This document shows positions 17,199-24,729 of a stretch of 64,000 nucleotides of DNA, in pieces (position 1 is the first letter of the stretch; every line of letters begins with the position of its first letter). The stretch covers positions 159,217 through 223,216 of the forward strand of contig NZ_SCKT01000006.1 in assembly GCF_014155765.1 (NCBI RefSeq). The letters are read 5' to 3'. This DNA is from Pantoea dispersa (lineage in GTDB: Bacteria > Pseudomonadota > Gammaproteobacteria > Enterobacterales > Enterobacteriaceae). Below the pieces are notes generated by a model. The model saw nothing but the letters and a program-made list of their open reading frames with translations. It ran no database searches and was not told the origin of the DNA. The position numbers were made by a program, and so were the translations under genes.

Positions 17199-18561
17199 GA
17201 TGATGATGCCCTGCTCTTATGAGGCTGAGCAGGCCGTACTGGGCGGACTGATGCTTGATAACGACCGGTGGGATGAGGTGATACTGCAAATCTCCCCGGA
17301 AGATTTGTTTTCCCGGCCGCACCGTATGGTCTTTCGCGTGATGGCCGAGCTGGCCGGAGAAGGGCTACCGCTCGATCTCATCACTATTACGGAACGGCTG
17401 GAGAACAGAGGCGACCTTGAACAGTGTGGCGGCTTTGCTTATCTGGCTGAAATGAGTAAAAACACGCCGTCTGCAGCCAATATCCTGGCATACGCCGGGG
17501 TGGTGGCGGAGAAAAGCCGCCTGCGGCAGCTGATGACTGTGGGTAACAGTCTTCTTTCCGATGTGCAGGCCCCGAAAGCCAGCTCGGCGGGCATTCTTGA
17601 GTCGGCCGAAGGTAAGTTGTTTAACATTGCCGAACAGGGAGCCATGCAGCTCAACAGTGAGACCGGTGTTAACGAGGCGCTGGATAAACTGCTAACGCAG
17701 CTGGAAAGCATGTCCGCCAGTGACGGCCTCACCGGGACACCGACAGGGTTCAGTGAACTGGACGCGATGACCTGTGGTCTCCAGCCCGGCGATCTGGCCC
17801 TGCTGGCCGCCCGTCCTTCCATGGGGAAAACGTCGCTGGCCATGGCCGCCTGCACAGCGGCCGTGAGCGCAAAACCTGACGATCACGTCTTTGTGTTCAG
17901 TCTTGAAATGCCCTCAGAGCAGCTGATGATGCGCCTGCTGGCGATGGAAGGCCGGGTGGAACTGTCCCGGCTTCGCAGCGGCAACATGGATGATGAAGAC
18001 TGGGCTCGCGTGTCCGAGGCAACCGGTCGCATTATTGAGTGGAAAAACCGTCTGATCATTGATGATACCAGTTACCAGACCCCGGCCACACTGCGCGCCC
18101 GCGCCCGTCGCTATGTCCGCAAATACGGCAGACCCTCTCTCATCATGCTGGACTATCTGCAGCTTGTCCGCTCCCCCGAGCAGGAAAACCGCACGCAGGA
18201 AATAGCGGAAATTTCCCGCTCGCTTAAGGCGCTCGGTAAAGAGCTGGGCTGTCCGGTACTGGCGCTTTCCCAGCTCAACCGCCTGGTGGAGCAGCGGGCC
18301 GATAAACGCCCCAATAATGGTGACCTGCGTGACTCCGGTGCGCTGGAGCAGGATGCGGACCTCATCATGTTTATTTACCGGGATGAGGTTTATAACCCCG
18401 GCACCCCTGATGCCGGGGTGGCTGAGATCATTGTCGGCAAGCAGCGACAGGGGCCAACCGGCACGGTAAAAGTCAAATTTGACGGGCGTTACACCCTCTT
18501 TTCGGAGTTTCAGGAAGGCAGCTATTACTTCGGTTACCGCAGCGGGAGGAAACAGGCATGA
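17191..18561 (+). CDS. dnaB: DnaB-type replicative helicase of the ICE
   Basis: A 456-residue DnaB-family helicase. The N-terminal helical domain contains EAEQAVLGGLMLDN; the RecA-like domain carries Walker A RPSMGKTS (about residues 206-213), EMPSEQLMMRLLA, Walker B LIMLDYLQL (about 315) and the arginine-rich ALSQLNRLVEQRADKRP. Full length for DnaB. ICEs of this class carry their own copy, which probably unwinds the excised circle during its replication. The start overlaps parA and the stop overlaps parB by 4 bp, so the three are translationally coupled. Confidence 0.92.
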   Translation: MSEMMMPCSYEAEQAVLGGLMLDNDRWDEVILQISPEDLFSRPHRMVFRVMAELAGEGLPLDLITITERLENRGDLEQCGGFAYLAEMSKNTPSAANILAYAGVVAEKSRLRQLMTVGNSLLSDVQAPKASSAGILESAEGKLFNIAEQGAMQLNSETGVNEALDKLLTQLESMSASDGLTGTPTGFSELDAMTCGLQPGDLALLAARPSMGKTSLAMAACTAAVSAKPDDHVFVFSLEMPSEQLMMRLLAMEGRVELSRLRSGNMDDEDWARVSEATGRIIEWKNRLIIDDTSYQTPATLRARARRYVRKYGRPSLIMLDYLQLVRSPEQENRTQEIAEISRSLKALGKELGCPVLALSQLNRLVEQRADKRPNNGDLRDSGALEQDADLIMFIYRDEVYNPGTPDAGVAEIIVGKQRQGPTGTVKVKFDGRYTLFSEFQEGSYYFGYRSGRKQA

Positions 18562-20258
18562 GCCGTAAAAGTTCTAATGTGGGGGCTGCCATGCTGCAGC
18601 CCGGACGCCAGTCGCAGGCGGCCGGCAATATCAGCTTCATGCCGGCGGCTGAAATGCCCATGGTCCTGACGCTCGACCAGTTAAGCCCGAATCCTGATAA
18701 TCCGCGAACATCACGCAATCCGCGTTATGACGATATCAAGGCTTCCATCCGTTCGCGCGGGCTGGACACCGTGCCCAAAGTCACCCGTGACCCGGATGGT
18801 GAGCCCGATATGTACATCTTCAGCGACGGGGGTAATACACGTTATCAGATCCTGTCAGAACTGTGGCAGGAAACCGGAGAAGACCGGTTTTTCCGCGTCC
18901 ATGTGTTGTTCAAGCCGTGGCCGGGACGGCTGCAGTGTGTTATTGGCCATCTGGCAGAGAATGAAGTGCGCGGGGAGCTGAGTTTTATTGAAAAAGCGCA
19001 GGGGATCCACAAAGCCCGCTCTATATATGAAGAGCAGATGGGAAAGACGGTTTCGTTGCGTCAGTTGTCAGAGCTACTGACCCGTGAAGGTTTGCCAGTC
19101 CATTACTCAACAGTCAGCCGTATGGAAGATGCGCTGAAATATCTTTATCCGTGGATCCCAGACCTGCTTGAGTCCGGGCTTGGCAGGCCACAAATAACGT
19201 CACTGCTGGCGCTCCGGCATGATGCGGAACGCGTGTGGGATGAGTTTTGCCTGATTTCAGACACAGGCGACAAATCCTTCAGCGACGTTTTTGGCCAGTG
19301 TTGTGGCCGTTTCAACTCCCCGGAACTGTGGTCTCGGGAGATGTTTCGCGATGAATTTATTGGTGATTTACTGCAGGCGCTACCCCATCCGGAACTGGAC
19401 TATGACCGCTGGATGATGGAACTCGATCCTAAAGAACGCAACCGCAGACATCACTTTGGCGAGCCGGAGACGGTTGCCTTTCCCGCCGCAAACAAGCCTG
19501 TTAATGCTGATCACGCCCTGCATACCACAGGCTCAGATGAGAGTGAAGGCGTCCCGCTACCTGTCTCCAGTTCACGTCCTGAGGTCTCAGGAGGGGCTGT
19601 AACGCCCGTTCCGGGTAATGCGTCTTCTCCTTCTGAAACACCGATTAATGAGCCCCCTCGGCATGAGGTTCAGCCAGATATGTACGGTGCCGCGCCGGTT
19701 ATTTCAGGTGAGAGCGGGGATGTTAGCGGGCTGGTTACCCTCTCCGATGGGTACGGAGAAGAGAATGGTGGAGAAGAGGACAATGGGGAGGATGGCCTGC
19801 TTTCTCTTTTAACACCAGAACCTGAAGTTGTCCTGCAGGATGACGCGCCGGTGAGTAATGACAGCATCTGGCATGTGCCGGCCCATCAGGACGATATCGA
19901 ACACCTGCAGAATACCGCTTTTCGTCTGGCATGGGAGCTGGGTGAGGTCCTTGGCTGCGAAGATGAAATTCTTCCTCAACGCGACAAGGACATGTCTGCC
20001 GGTTACGTCGGGGCAGGTGAGGTGTGTTCTGAAGCCGCCGCATTTCTGCTGGGCCTGACCGGCGAAGCGCCTGTGCTGCATCCGGCGGCAGGGGTGTGTA
20101 GTCTGCCGGAGCTTTTCACCGGCGGCCCGGGTGAGGGGGAAGCACCTGCCCTGACAGATGAAGATGCTCTGAAACTGCTCCGCCTGATGCGCGTTATGCG
20201 CCGTCTCCGGGAGCTGCAACGCGGTCTGAAGTACGGGGAGGATAACAGTGATGAATAA
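18558..20258 (+). CDS. parB: ParB-family partition protein, PFGI-1 ICE type
   Basis: A 566-residue protein of the ICE ParB family (TIGR03764). The N-terminal ParB nuclease-like domain (about residues 35-130) has LSPNPDNPRTSRNP and the box SDGGNTRYQIL near residue 88; a helix-turn-helix region follows (SLRQLSELLTREGLPVHYST). The C-terminal half is acidic and low in complexity (residues 330-430), typical of a flexible linker, ending in a Leu/Arg-rich helix. It would bind centromere-like sites and work with ParA. Overlaps with dnaB and the next gene show operon organisation. Confidence 0.85.
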   Translation: MSRKSSNVGAAMLQPGRQSQAAGNISFMPAAEMPMVLTLDQLSPNPDNPRTSRNPRYDDIKASIRSRGLDTVPKVTRDPDGEPDMYIFSDGGNTRYQILSELWQETGEDRFFRVHVLFKPWPGRLQCVIGHLAENEVRGELSFIEKAQGIHKARSIYEEQMGKTVSLRQLSELLTREGLPVHYSTVSRMEDALKYLYPWIPDLLESGLGRPQITSLLALRHDAERVWDEFCLISDTGDKSFSDVFGQCCGRFNSPELWSREMFRDEFIGDLLQALPHPELDYDRWMMELDPKERNRRHHFGEPETVAFPAANKPVNADHALHTTGSDESEGVPLPVSSSRPEVSGGAVTPVPGNASSPSETPINEPPRHEVQPDMYGAAPVISGESGDVSGLVTLSDGYGEENGGEEDNGEDGLLSLLTPEPEVVLQDDAPVSNDSIWHVPAHQDDIEHLQNTAFRLAWELGEVLGCEDEILPQRDKDMSAGYVGAGEVCSEAAAFLLGLTGEAPVLHPAAGVCSLPELFTGGPGEGEAPALTDEDALKLLRLMRVMRRLRELQRGLKYGEDNSDE

Positions 20259-20961
20259 CTCACAGCGACAGTTGCGACTGCTGAATCTTGTCAGGAAACT
20301 GCTGAAGCTGGGCCGCAGCAACAGTAATGCCCATGAGGCAGGACTGGCCCTGCAGCGTGCCCAGAAGCTGATGGCCAGATACGGTATCAGCGAGCTTGAT
20401 GCCGGCCTTACATCCGTGCGCGAAGCGTCTTCCCGCACGGCCCCTTCGGATGCTGAAAAAGTTCCGGAATGGATGGTGACCCTTGTCCGGGGCGTCTGTT
20501 ATGCCTTTGGCTGCCAGGCTTATTACTCATGGCGTCAGACCTCTGCCGGGTATCGCCGTTCGGTAACCTTTTACGGATTCAGTGAAAAATCTGAGATAGC
20601 AGCCTATGCCTTTGATGTGCTGACGCGCCAGCTGAAAGATGCCACAAATTCTTATCTCAAAACCCAGAGTAAGCGGCTGAAACTGGCCACACGCCGGGCG
20701 AGAGCGGAGCAGTTCCGTGACGGCTGGGTATGTGGGGTGCGTGAGGTGATATCGGCAACTGACATCAGCAGCGAGGAGCAGCAGGTGATGAGTCACTGGC
20801 TGGAAAGCCGCAGTATGAAAACAGTCACAACCCGTGAACTGAAAGCCTGCCGCGGGGCGGATACAGCACGTTATCAGGGGTATGAAGCCGGACAAAATGC
20901 CCGTCTTCATCAGGGTGTCAGCGGCCGGGGTCCGGCAGCCATTGGTTACCGTCAGGATTAA
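20251..20961 (+). CDS. DUF2786 family ICE protein
   Basis: A 236-residue protein with an N-terminal DUF2786 region. The helical start (NLVRKLLKLGRSNSNAHEAG) and AQKLMARYGISELDA form the recognisable segment; the C-terminal part has basic helices (KTQSKRLKLATRRARAEQ). Its function is unknown, but the family is common in ICEs and phages and may touch DNA. GTG 20248 or ATG 20251 are both possible after GGAGG; I take the ATG. It overlaps the parB stop. Confidence 0.8.
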   Translation: MNNSQRQLRLLNLVRKLLKLGRSNSNAHEAGLALQRAQKLMARYGISELDAGLTSVREASSRTAPSDAEKVPEWMVTLVRGVCYAFGCQAYYSWRQTSAGYRRSVTFYGFSEKSEIAAYAFDVLTRQLKDATNSYLKTQSKRLKLATRRARAEQFRDGWVCGVREVISATDISSEEQQVMSHWLESRSMKTVTTRELKACRGADTARYQGYEAGQNARLHQGVSGRGPAAIGYRQD

Positions 20962-20967
20962 GGGGGA

Positions 20968-21558
20968 ATGATGAACAGTTTATCTCAGGCTGCAAACGGA
21001 TTATTGATGCAGCTGGTTATGGATCTCAGAAGTGGCTATCTCCGCCGCTGCGAATCGCTGGGACTGAACCGCGAGGAAATGCAGATGCTGCAGGGGCTCT
21101 CGCTCGAAGAGCTTCACTACCTTTCCGGCAGTGAGGTGTCGATCATCAGTGTGGGCATCAATCACGGCAATCTGGTGCGCATGCTACAGCAGGCCCGGAC
21201 GGAACAGAAACGACTCCAGCGTATCGATCGGGCGCTGGCGCTGGGCGGCTCCATTGAACTGATGGCCAATTACTTCGGGCTCTCCAGTACGGACGTGGCG
21301 GCCCGCCGTCGCATTGCCGGTATCGATGTCCGGCCGGGGCGCGGTAACGCACTGGGTGATGAGGAAAACGCCGCCCTGTGGCGTCAGTGGCAAAAGTCCG
21401 GCGTTGAAGACGCGGAAAGTGCTGACGGGCTGGACGTAATGATGCTGGCTGCAGAACAGATGAACGTCTCGCTGACGTCGGTCTGGCATGCCGTCCGCGG
21501 CTGGCACAAGACCCGGCAGCCTTCTCCGGCCCGAACGCCGGTAAGGAAGACGGCATGA
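20968..21558 (+). CDS. DUF2857 family ICE protein
   Basis: A 196-residue protein resembling the STY4526-like DUF2857 family found in this position of SPI-7-type islands. It contains LNREEMQMLQGLSLEELHYLSGS and a later helix-turn-helix-like stretch (IELMANYFGLSSTDVAARRRIAGI), so DNA binding is plausible. Such proteins have been linked to island regulation; that is not shown here. It follows the DUF2786 gene by 6 bp and overlaps the next gene by 4 bp (ATGA). Confidence 0.75.
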   Translation: MMNSLSQAANGLLMQLVMDLRSGYLRRCESLGLNREEMQMLQGLSLEELHYLSGSEVSIISVGINHGNLVRMLQQARTEQKRLQRIDRALALGGSIELMANYFGLSSTDVAARRRIAGIDVRPGRGNALGDEENAALWRQWQKSGVEDAESADGLDVMMLAAEQMNVSLTSVWHAVRGWHKTRQPSPARTPVRKTA

Positions 21559-21803
21559 AATACAGAATGGTTGCGCCGGGCCTGCGGGCTCCCCATGGTA
21601 CGCCGCCGCAATGCTGTCAAAAGGCGTTACGTCAGGTTCGCCGTTTCCGGCAGGGGGCGCGTAATTACACCCGGCTCGATGAGAAAGGCTGCGGTTACTA
21701 CAAAATCGATCTCGGCCCGTTCTGGCGTCTGCTGAGTCGCAACGAAGGCCGGACATGGCTTCTTCTCAGCCACGAACGCTATAACAGCGCCATACGGAAA
21801 TAG
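21555..21803 (+). CDS. Small conserved ICE protein
   Basis: An 82-residue basic protein starting in the ATGA overlap with the DUF2857 gene. It has no membrane segment or signal peptide. The C-terminal half (GYYKIDLGPFWRLLSRNEGRTWLLLSHERYN) reads like a small ParE/RelE-like beta sheet fold but lacks clear active-site marks, so toxin function is not claimed. Codon use matches the neighbouring backbone genes, supporting a real gene. Confidence 0.6.
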   Translation: MKYRMVAPGLRAPHGTPPQCCQKALRQVRRFRQGARNYTRLDEKGCGYYKIDLGPFWRLLSRNEGRTWLLLSHERYNSAIRK

Positions 21804-21824
21804 CAGCATGACAGCCTGTTTACC

Positions 21825-21846
21825 CTGCACCCGTACGCGGGTGCAG
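21825..21846 (+). other. Perfect hairpin CTGCACCCG-TACG-CGGGTGCAG
   Basis: A 9-bp perfect stem with a 4-base loop, between the small ICE gene and the replication gene. There is no U tract after it, so it is not a classic terminator. It may be an mRNA processing or DNA-binding site. Confidence 0.45.
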
Positions 21847-21902
21847 TACTAAGCATACTGACAGTTCAGAACGGCCGTGATGGCGGCCGAAAAGGAAAAA
21901 TA

Positions 21903-23141
21903 ATGAGTCTGCCTGCAGAAAGCCTGATTGCTTATACGCTGGATAAAATGAATGCCCGCCTTGCGGCCAGTCCCCGGCGGGATGATGGCAGGATACGTAA
22001 CGGCCTGCTGTTTACTGGAAATGTGCATGATTCCATTCCCCGCCGGCTGTTGCTCGACACGCGGTTGTCACCACTGGACAAGATGGGCTGGATGATTATC
22101 CGGCTGTATGCACAAAATAATGAGGGGGCGGTTTTCCCCAGCTATGACGAACTGCAGCTGCAGCTTGCCTCACCCGGAAAGGGGAAAGCCTCAAGGGAAA
22201 CGGTAAGCCGCGTCCTGCTTATGCTGCGAATAACCGGCTGGCTCAGCCTCTGTAAACGCGTGCGGGATGATAAAGGGCGGGTGCGGGGGAATATCTATGC
22301 TCAGCACGATGAGCCCCTGACGTTCAGCGATGCGGAAATGCTCGACCCCCGCTTCCTTGATACGGTGGCGGATGCCTGCCTGAGTAAAAACCGGACTATC
22401 AGCCAGACCGCCCGCGAAGTGCTCGACGATATAAAAAACGACCCCACCATGCGCCATTATCGCAGCCATCTTGCGCTGATCGAATCGCGTCTGGACCGCC
22501 CACAGACGCCCAGCCAGATGGCGAAACATCATCACCGAATACCCTGTCCCGCACCGGGTTCGGAAACCGAACTCAGTCATAAACGTCCAGGAATCGCCGC
22601 TAAAAAACAGGGTTCGGATACCGAACTCAGTCCAGAAAGGCATAACAACTCACTAAGTTCGGAATCCGTACTGCCAGTAAAAACAGGCAGTTATGGCCGG
22701 GTTCGGAAACCGAACCATTACGTACGTAGTATCACACACAGTGTGAATAAAAATACGTACGTACCGGGTAAACCTGTGCTTCCCGACAGTCTGCATGAAC
22801 TTGTTCCGGCAGAAGATATTGCCATGCTGACCGCACAGCTGCAGGCGTTGCCTGAGGAGCAGGCACAACTTGTGCTGCTCAGCCTGCAAAAGGTGATGGC
22901 ACGCCAGCAGCTCAGCAACCCGGTAGGCTGGTTGCTGGCCGTGATGAAGAAGGCGCGTGAGGGCAGGTTATACGCGCCCCGTCAGGGTGGCGATATATCT
23001 GACAGTATCGGGCAAAAAACAGTTCAGCGTCCCGAACAGCAACAATGGAAACCCGAACCACGCGCCTCTGCCCGCCCGGTATCGGAGGAATATATCAGGG
23101 ATCTGGTGAAGAAAATTCGGGAAAAAATCATAAATTCATGA
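21903..23141 (+). CDS. STY4528-type ICE/pathogenicity island replication protein
   Basis: A 412-residue protein of the STY4528 family. The N-terminal half has a winged-helix pattern (LDKMGWMIIRLYAQNNEGAV, then KASRETVSRVLLMLRITGWL) as in plasmid and phage replication initiators; the C-terminus has a bundle ending in DLVKKIREKIINS. The middle (about residues 215-280) is low in complexity, and its DNA carries four near-identical palindromes (listed separately). It probably initiates or regulates replication of the excised element. ATG 21903 follows AAGGA. Upstream sits the hairpin at 21825. Confidence 0.8.
   Translation: MSLPAESLIAYTLDKMNARLAASPRRDDGRIRNGLLFTGNVHDSIPRRLLLDTRLSPLDKMGWMIIRLYAQNNEGAVFPSYDELQLQLASPGKGKASRETVSRVLLMLRITGWLSLCKRVRDDKGRVRGNIYAQHDEPLTFSDAEMLDPRFLDTVADACLSKNRTISQTAREVLDDIKNDPTMRHYRSHLALIESRLDRPQTPSQMAKHHHRIPCPAPGSETELSHKRPGIAAKKQGSDTELSPERHNNSLSSESVLPVKTGSYGRVRKPNHYVRSITHSVNKNTYVPGKPVLPDSLHELVPAEDIAMLTAQLQALPEEQAQLVLLSLQKVMARQQLSNPVGWLLAVMKKAREGRLYAPRQGGDISDSIGQKTVQRPEQQQWKPEPRASARPVSEEYIRDLVKKIREKIINS
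22558..22715. repeat. Four palindromic repeats GTTCGGANNCCGAAC inside the replication gene
   Basis: Copies at 22558-22572 (GTTCGGAAACCGAAC), 22612-22626 (GTTCGGATACCGAAC), 22657-22671 (GTTCGGAATCCGTAC, one mismatch) and 22701-22715 (as copy 1). Starts are 54, 45 and 44 bp apart. Two ACGTACGT palindromes (near 22720 and 22757) and CACACACAGTGTG follow. They look like iterons or binding sites for the replication or ParB protein, embedded in coding sequence. Confidence 0.7.
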
Positions 23142-23220
23142 GATTGCAGATTTTTACAGGCAGCGGCGCATGAAGTCTTGCACTTTTGTCAGCAAAAATG
23201 CTGGCTAAAAAGTGAGCGCT

Positions 23221-23271
23221 GTTGCCAGTGGCAACACTGACTAAGAAGTAAGCACTGTTGCCAGTGGCAAC
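23221..23271. repeat. Twin palindromes GTTGCCAGTGGCAAC
   Basis: Two identical 15-bp palindromes (23221-23235 and 23257-23271), 36 bp apart, in the 291-bp gap before the PFL_4669-type gene. Flanking bases are also alike (CACTG on both sides). They look like paired operators or protein-binding sites. The rest of the gap is AT-rich with no gene. Confidence 0.6.
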
Positions 23272-23432
23272 AGTGGTTAAAAGCCAGGCAATATTTCTTC
23301 GCCATAAAAGAGATGAAGGTCCTGCAAATTTGTAATGGTGACGATCTGGTTTTAAGTTGTTCATATACCCCTCTCGCCCGGACTATCTCAAGCGTGTCAA
23401 AACTCATTACCCACTAAAGAGAGGCGTTAGAC

Positions 23433-24158
23433 ATGTCTGATGGTAAAACAAAGGGCGGAACAACCGCTTCACGAGCGGGGGCCCTACAGTCCTCTGTTAA
23501 TATCCTGCTCCATACACATTATGCAATCCGGCTTTGGGAGGGCAGGAAACGTGATGCTCCGGACGAGACAGGGGTGAAAAAAAAGAGGCCTGAAATAATC
23601 AGCATGCCGCAAGCCATTGCGCGAGCTGGTAATGCTTCCCGAGACTCAGCGGCAGATAATCCCTATGCCGATATGGCTCTGGTACGGCTCGAAGAAGCCC
23701 TGCAACGAGCAACACTTAAAATTAATGAAAACGTCAGTTCACTGGATGCCATATTGTCAGCCGTACCCAAAGGGGTAACGCTCTCGGAAGTTGAATCAGC
23801 CGATCCGTTAAATGTCAGCGTTTTCAGCCGTTCACCGTTAGGATACCGGTGCGTATGGCTTCTGGTTGGATATGATCAGTTAGCAATGAAAGCTTTCCAG
23901 GCTTTTCATTACGGGCTGATTTCGCGTTCGCAACGTGACACTATCCTGGACAATGGTGGCCATGCTGTTCGTCAGGTCTATGGCGTGATTCAGCCTTACC
24001 GAACACTTGCAGTGACTCGCCGTGATATTGCAGAAAAAACCACGCAAGGGCTTGTTGCCATTGAGCGAAATGGCGAACCTGATCCGGATGTGTTAAGCGG
24101 TAAAAAACGCTCTTCGTTCTCACCTCCGCTTAAAAACAACATGGCAGAGGAGGAATAA
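23433..24158 (+). CDS. PFL_4669-type ICE protein (TIGR03761)
   Basis: A 241-residue protein of the ICE family TIGR03761 (PFL_4669), a marker of PFGI-1/SPI-7-class elements. Typical segments are HTHYAIRLWEGRKRD near residue 30 and FSRSPLGYRCVWLLVGYDQLAMKAFQAFHYGLIS near residue 130. No catalytic motif is visible and its role is unknown; the location among replication genes suggests work on the element's DNA. ATG 23433 follows GAGAGG. The stop is one base before the next start. Confidence 0.85.
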   Translation: MSDGKTKGGTTASRAGALQSSVNILLHTHYAIRLWEGRKRDAPDETGVKKKRPEIISMPQAIARAGNASRDSAADNPYADMALVRLEEALQRATLKINENVSSLDAILSAVPKGVTLSEVESADPLNVSVFSRSPLGYRCVWLLVGYDQLAMKAFQAFHYGLISRSQRDTILDNGGHAVRQVYGVIQPYRTLAVTRRDIAEKTTQGLVAIERNGEPDPDVLSGKKRSSFSPPLKNNMAEEE

Positions 24159-24159
24159 T

Positions 24160-24714
24160 ATGATTCGCCCTGTGTTCCTCCTCACCTCCTTCTTTTTACT
24201 GAGCGGATGCGCAACAACGGACTGGGCTGCGATTAATAAACAGGTCAGTGACACAGCCGCAAACCTGACAAAAACGTTGGGCGGCAACAGCAGCGGAGAA
24301 AGTGGCGGGATGCCGCTGATGAGTCCGGCGGGGCAACAGGCCATGAAGTCCGTCGATAAAACGTTCTCCGTGCCGGTCGATGTGGATACCGCGGCGGCCC
24401 GCCTGAAGCGCCATTACAAATTTATCTCCACGCAGGAGCTTGAGGCACTGCGGCAGGCCGCAAATGACGGGGACTGGAAAGCGGCGGCTGAAGATGATGC
24501 GCATCCCGTCTGGGACGCCATGCCGGGCAGCTACTACAAAATGGGCTCCGACTGGAACGAACGTGATCACCTGGATATCGAAATCGAGAAAAACGGGTCC
24601 GGCAGCAGGCTCTATGTTGTCTATCGCTCATCATCATCACAGCGTCTGGCCGGGTCCGGCGTCACGAAGCTGATGAATGATGTCCGCGCTGTTGCGGCGG
24701 GTGAAAAACGCTGA
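24160..24714 (+). CDS. ICE lipoprotein, copy 1
   Basis: A 184-residue lipoprotein: the signal ends in LLSGC (Cys near residue 17). A Gly/Ser-rich linker leads to a conserved domain (VDVDTAAARLKRHYKFIS, WKAAAEDDAHPVWDAMPGSYYKMGSDWN, DHLDIEIEKNGSGSRLYVVYR). I do not know its function. A clearly homologous AT-rich gene lies at 55509-56057 in the same element. It sits between the PFL_4669-type gene and topB, an odd place for an envelope protein. Confidence 0.75.
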   Translation: MIRPVFLLTSFFLLSGCATTDWAAINKQVSDTAANLTKTLGGNSSGESGGMPLMSPAGQQAMKSVDKTFSVPVDVDTAAARLKRHYKFISTQELEALRQAANDGDWKAAAEDDAHPVWDAMPGSYYKMGSDWNERDHLDIEIEKNGSGSRLYVVYRSSSSQRLAGSGVTKLMNDVRAVAAGEKR

Positions 24715-24729
24715 TGCGGGAGGCAACAC

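Noticed and set aside
22558-22715. CRISPR array
   Set aside because: Only four palindromic units with short variable spacers inside a gene; no cas genes anywhere in the window.
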